Below are positions 63,234 through 64,000 of a DNA stretch of 64,000 nucleotides, in pieces. The stretch covers positions 186,001-250,000 of the forward strand of contig JAMPKV010000011.1 in the NCBI GenBank assembly GCA_039962225.1, written 5' to 3'. The DNA comes from Microcoleus sp. AS-A8. Its GTDB lineage: Bacteria > Cyanobacteriota > Cyanobacteriia > Cyanobacteriales > Coleofasciculaceae. The notes beneath the pieces were generated by a model. That model searched no databases, was not told where the DNA came from, and saw only the letters and a list, made by a program, of their open reading frames with translations. The stretch's first letter is position 1; each line of letters opens with the position of its first letter. Both the position numbers and the translations under genes were made by a program.

Positions 63234-63731
63234 TCACTTTTGGTCTACAAGCCCAGGAAACTCTGGATCGATCTTGGAGTCGGCTCCTATATGAGGAGAA
63301 CCAGCTCTTGTAGACGTGTTAGAAGGCGTCATAGGTCTGATCTCACCAACTCGGGTAGAACGAGTGCCAACGTCATAGCTTATTTCTCTGTCGGGTGACT
63401 GGGTGCTGCGTGACGTTGGGGAGCTATCTGTATTTTGTTCAGGCATAGCTGGGACATTCACCAGACTTGGGTCAAGCTTCGCCGCCGGGTCATTTGGTGA
63501 TAGTGGATAGGTTGGGGAGCTATCTGTATTTTGATTTTGTTCGGGCATGGCTGGAACATTCACAAGACTTGGATCAAGCTGCGCTGCTGGGTCATTTGGT
63601 GACAGTGGGACTGAACGAGGTTGAGCTGGATCAGCCTGTGGAAGTGCCTGTGTTACCCCAGCAAGGGACAGGATGATAGAAGCTCCAGTTAACAATGGTA
63701 GAACCCACTGTTTGTTGCTCAAAGACTTCAT
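63234..63731 (-). CDS. Secreted protein with a tandem 30-residue repeat
   Basis: 165 residues. Signal peptide VLPLLTGASIILSLAGVTQA, then two near-identical repeats with PLSPNDPAAQLDPSLVNVPA and PLSPNDPAAKLDPSLVNVPA, each followed by MPEQN and TDSSPT, then a Ser/Thr/Arg-rich disordered tail. The function is unknown; it is likely a wall or periplasmic linker protein. The ATG at 63731 gives MKSLSNKQW. Confidence 0.75.
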   Translation of the reverse strand: MKSLSNKQWVLPLLTGASIILSLAGVTQALPQADPAQPRSVPLSPNDPAAQLDPSLVNVPAMPEQNQNTDSSPTYPLSPNDPAAKLDPSLVNVPAMPEQNTDSSPTSRSTQSPDREISYDVGTRSTRVGEIRPMTPSNTSTRAGSPHIGADSKIDPEFPGLVDQK

Positions 63732-63864
63732 AAAAATTCCTTACTCAATAACAATATAGTTCAGCTAGAGATAAAGACGAAGTAAATTAACCTTTGTTTC
63801 CTCACTACGATCAAAGGAAATTATGTTATTCCATAAAATGTCAAAGTTTTTGTTACAAGTTTGT

Positions 63865-63895
63865 CACCCCCAGTGGCTTGTCGGCGCTGGGGGTG
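63865..63895. terminator. GC-rich hairpin near the window end
   Basis: CACCCCCAG (63865-63873) pairs with CTGGGGGTG (63887-63895), 13-base loop, with no clear T-run on the plus strand; on the minus strand AAACTTGTAACAAAAAC follows. It may end a transcript from beyond the window or be a repeat. The rest of 63732-64000 holds no gene I can see. Confidence 0.4.
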
Positions 63896-64000
63896 AGAGC
63901 TGTGCATAGGGAGTTGCCTTACCAAAACAAGAATTTTGTGGAAGGGTGGGGATGCCTTAGTTGCCAGTAGCAATCCAGGCATTGAGATCTTTTAACTTGT

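Noticed and set aside
1-64000. CRISPR array
   Set aside because: No regularly spaced direct repeats of 25-37 bases were seen; the repeats found are irregular or palindromic.

Overview
The window is chromosomal DNA from a cyanobacterium, most likely a large-genome filamentous or mat-forming type. The evidence is frequent GCGATCGC (HIP1-type) octamers, the alkane genes ado and aar next to accA, an SDR gene and folE, a rimO-crhR pair, and cyanobacterial families such as DUF1822, DUF928, CHAT/CHASE2, DUF3493 and DUF4112. I cannot name the species from sequence alone.

Layout. 1-8.8 kb: end of rimO, a CrhR-like RNA helicase, thrC, a glycosyltransferase remnant, an AraC regulator overlapping a coiled-coil gene, a YihY-type membrane protein, a DUF4112 protein and an AT-rich orphan. 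8.8-15.2 kb: glycogen phosphorylase, a ParB-like helical protein, and a divergent pair of a cyclopropane-synthase-like methyltransferase and a fatty acid desaturase. 15.2-24 kb: a sugar ABC permease plus a decayed piece of a second copy, then the hydrocarbon/fatty-acid block ado - radical SAM - aar - accA - SDR - folE. 24-27 kb: a truncated repeat protein whose stop codon is the insertion site of an IS630-like element with a frame-shifted transposase, then tRNA-Thr(CGT). 27-31 kb: FHA protein, recA, xseA.

31-41.2 kb is an accessory block lying between xseA and xseB, two genes whose products form one enzyme. It holds four Ser/Thr kinases in a repeated two-gene arrangement. One kinase type is fused to multi-pass membrane segments. 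The other carries a type IV pilin-like domain whose hydrophobic helix serves as the transmembrane anchor. After the kinases comes a partly deleted operon: desaturase N-terminus fused to a heme-oxygenase-like diiron protein, a broken DUF3419 gene, and a GNAT gene.

41.3-51.7 kb: xseB, a two-repeat protein, nurA with a decayed copy of its own 3' end, a HAD protein, a secreted protein, a dead Na+/H+ antiporter, a 1045-residue membrane protein with about eight helical repeats (also followed by a decayed copy of its 3' end), and an RTX repeat protein. 52-63.7 kb: an apparent operon of a sigma-like factor with a duplicated core module, DUF1822, a CHAT-CHASE2 protein and a DUF928 protein. Around it lie a serralysin-like metalloprotease, head-to-head remnants of a second CHAT and a second DUF928 gene, a subtilisin-like protease followed by a PrcB-like lipoprotein, and a secreted repeat protein. 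A shared upstream motif (TGAGTnATAGACAGAAG) precedes the RTX gene, the sigma-like gene and the subtilisin gene, hinting at co-regulation of exported proteins.

The strongest candidates for something undescribed are the kinase-pilin fusions, the sigma/CHAT/exoprotease region with its shared motif, and the desaturase/diiron/DUF3419/GNAT locus. A recurring theme is decayed 3' ends of duplicated genes lying just downstream of intact copies.
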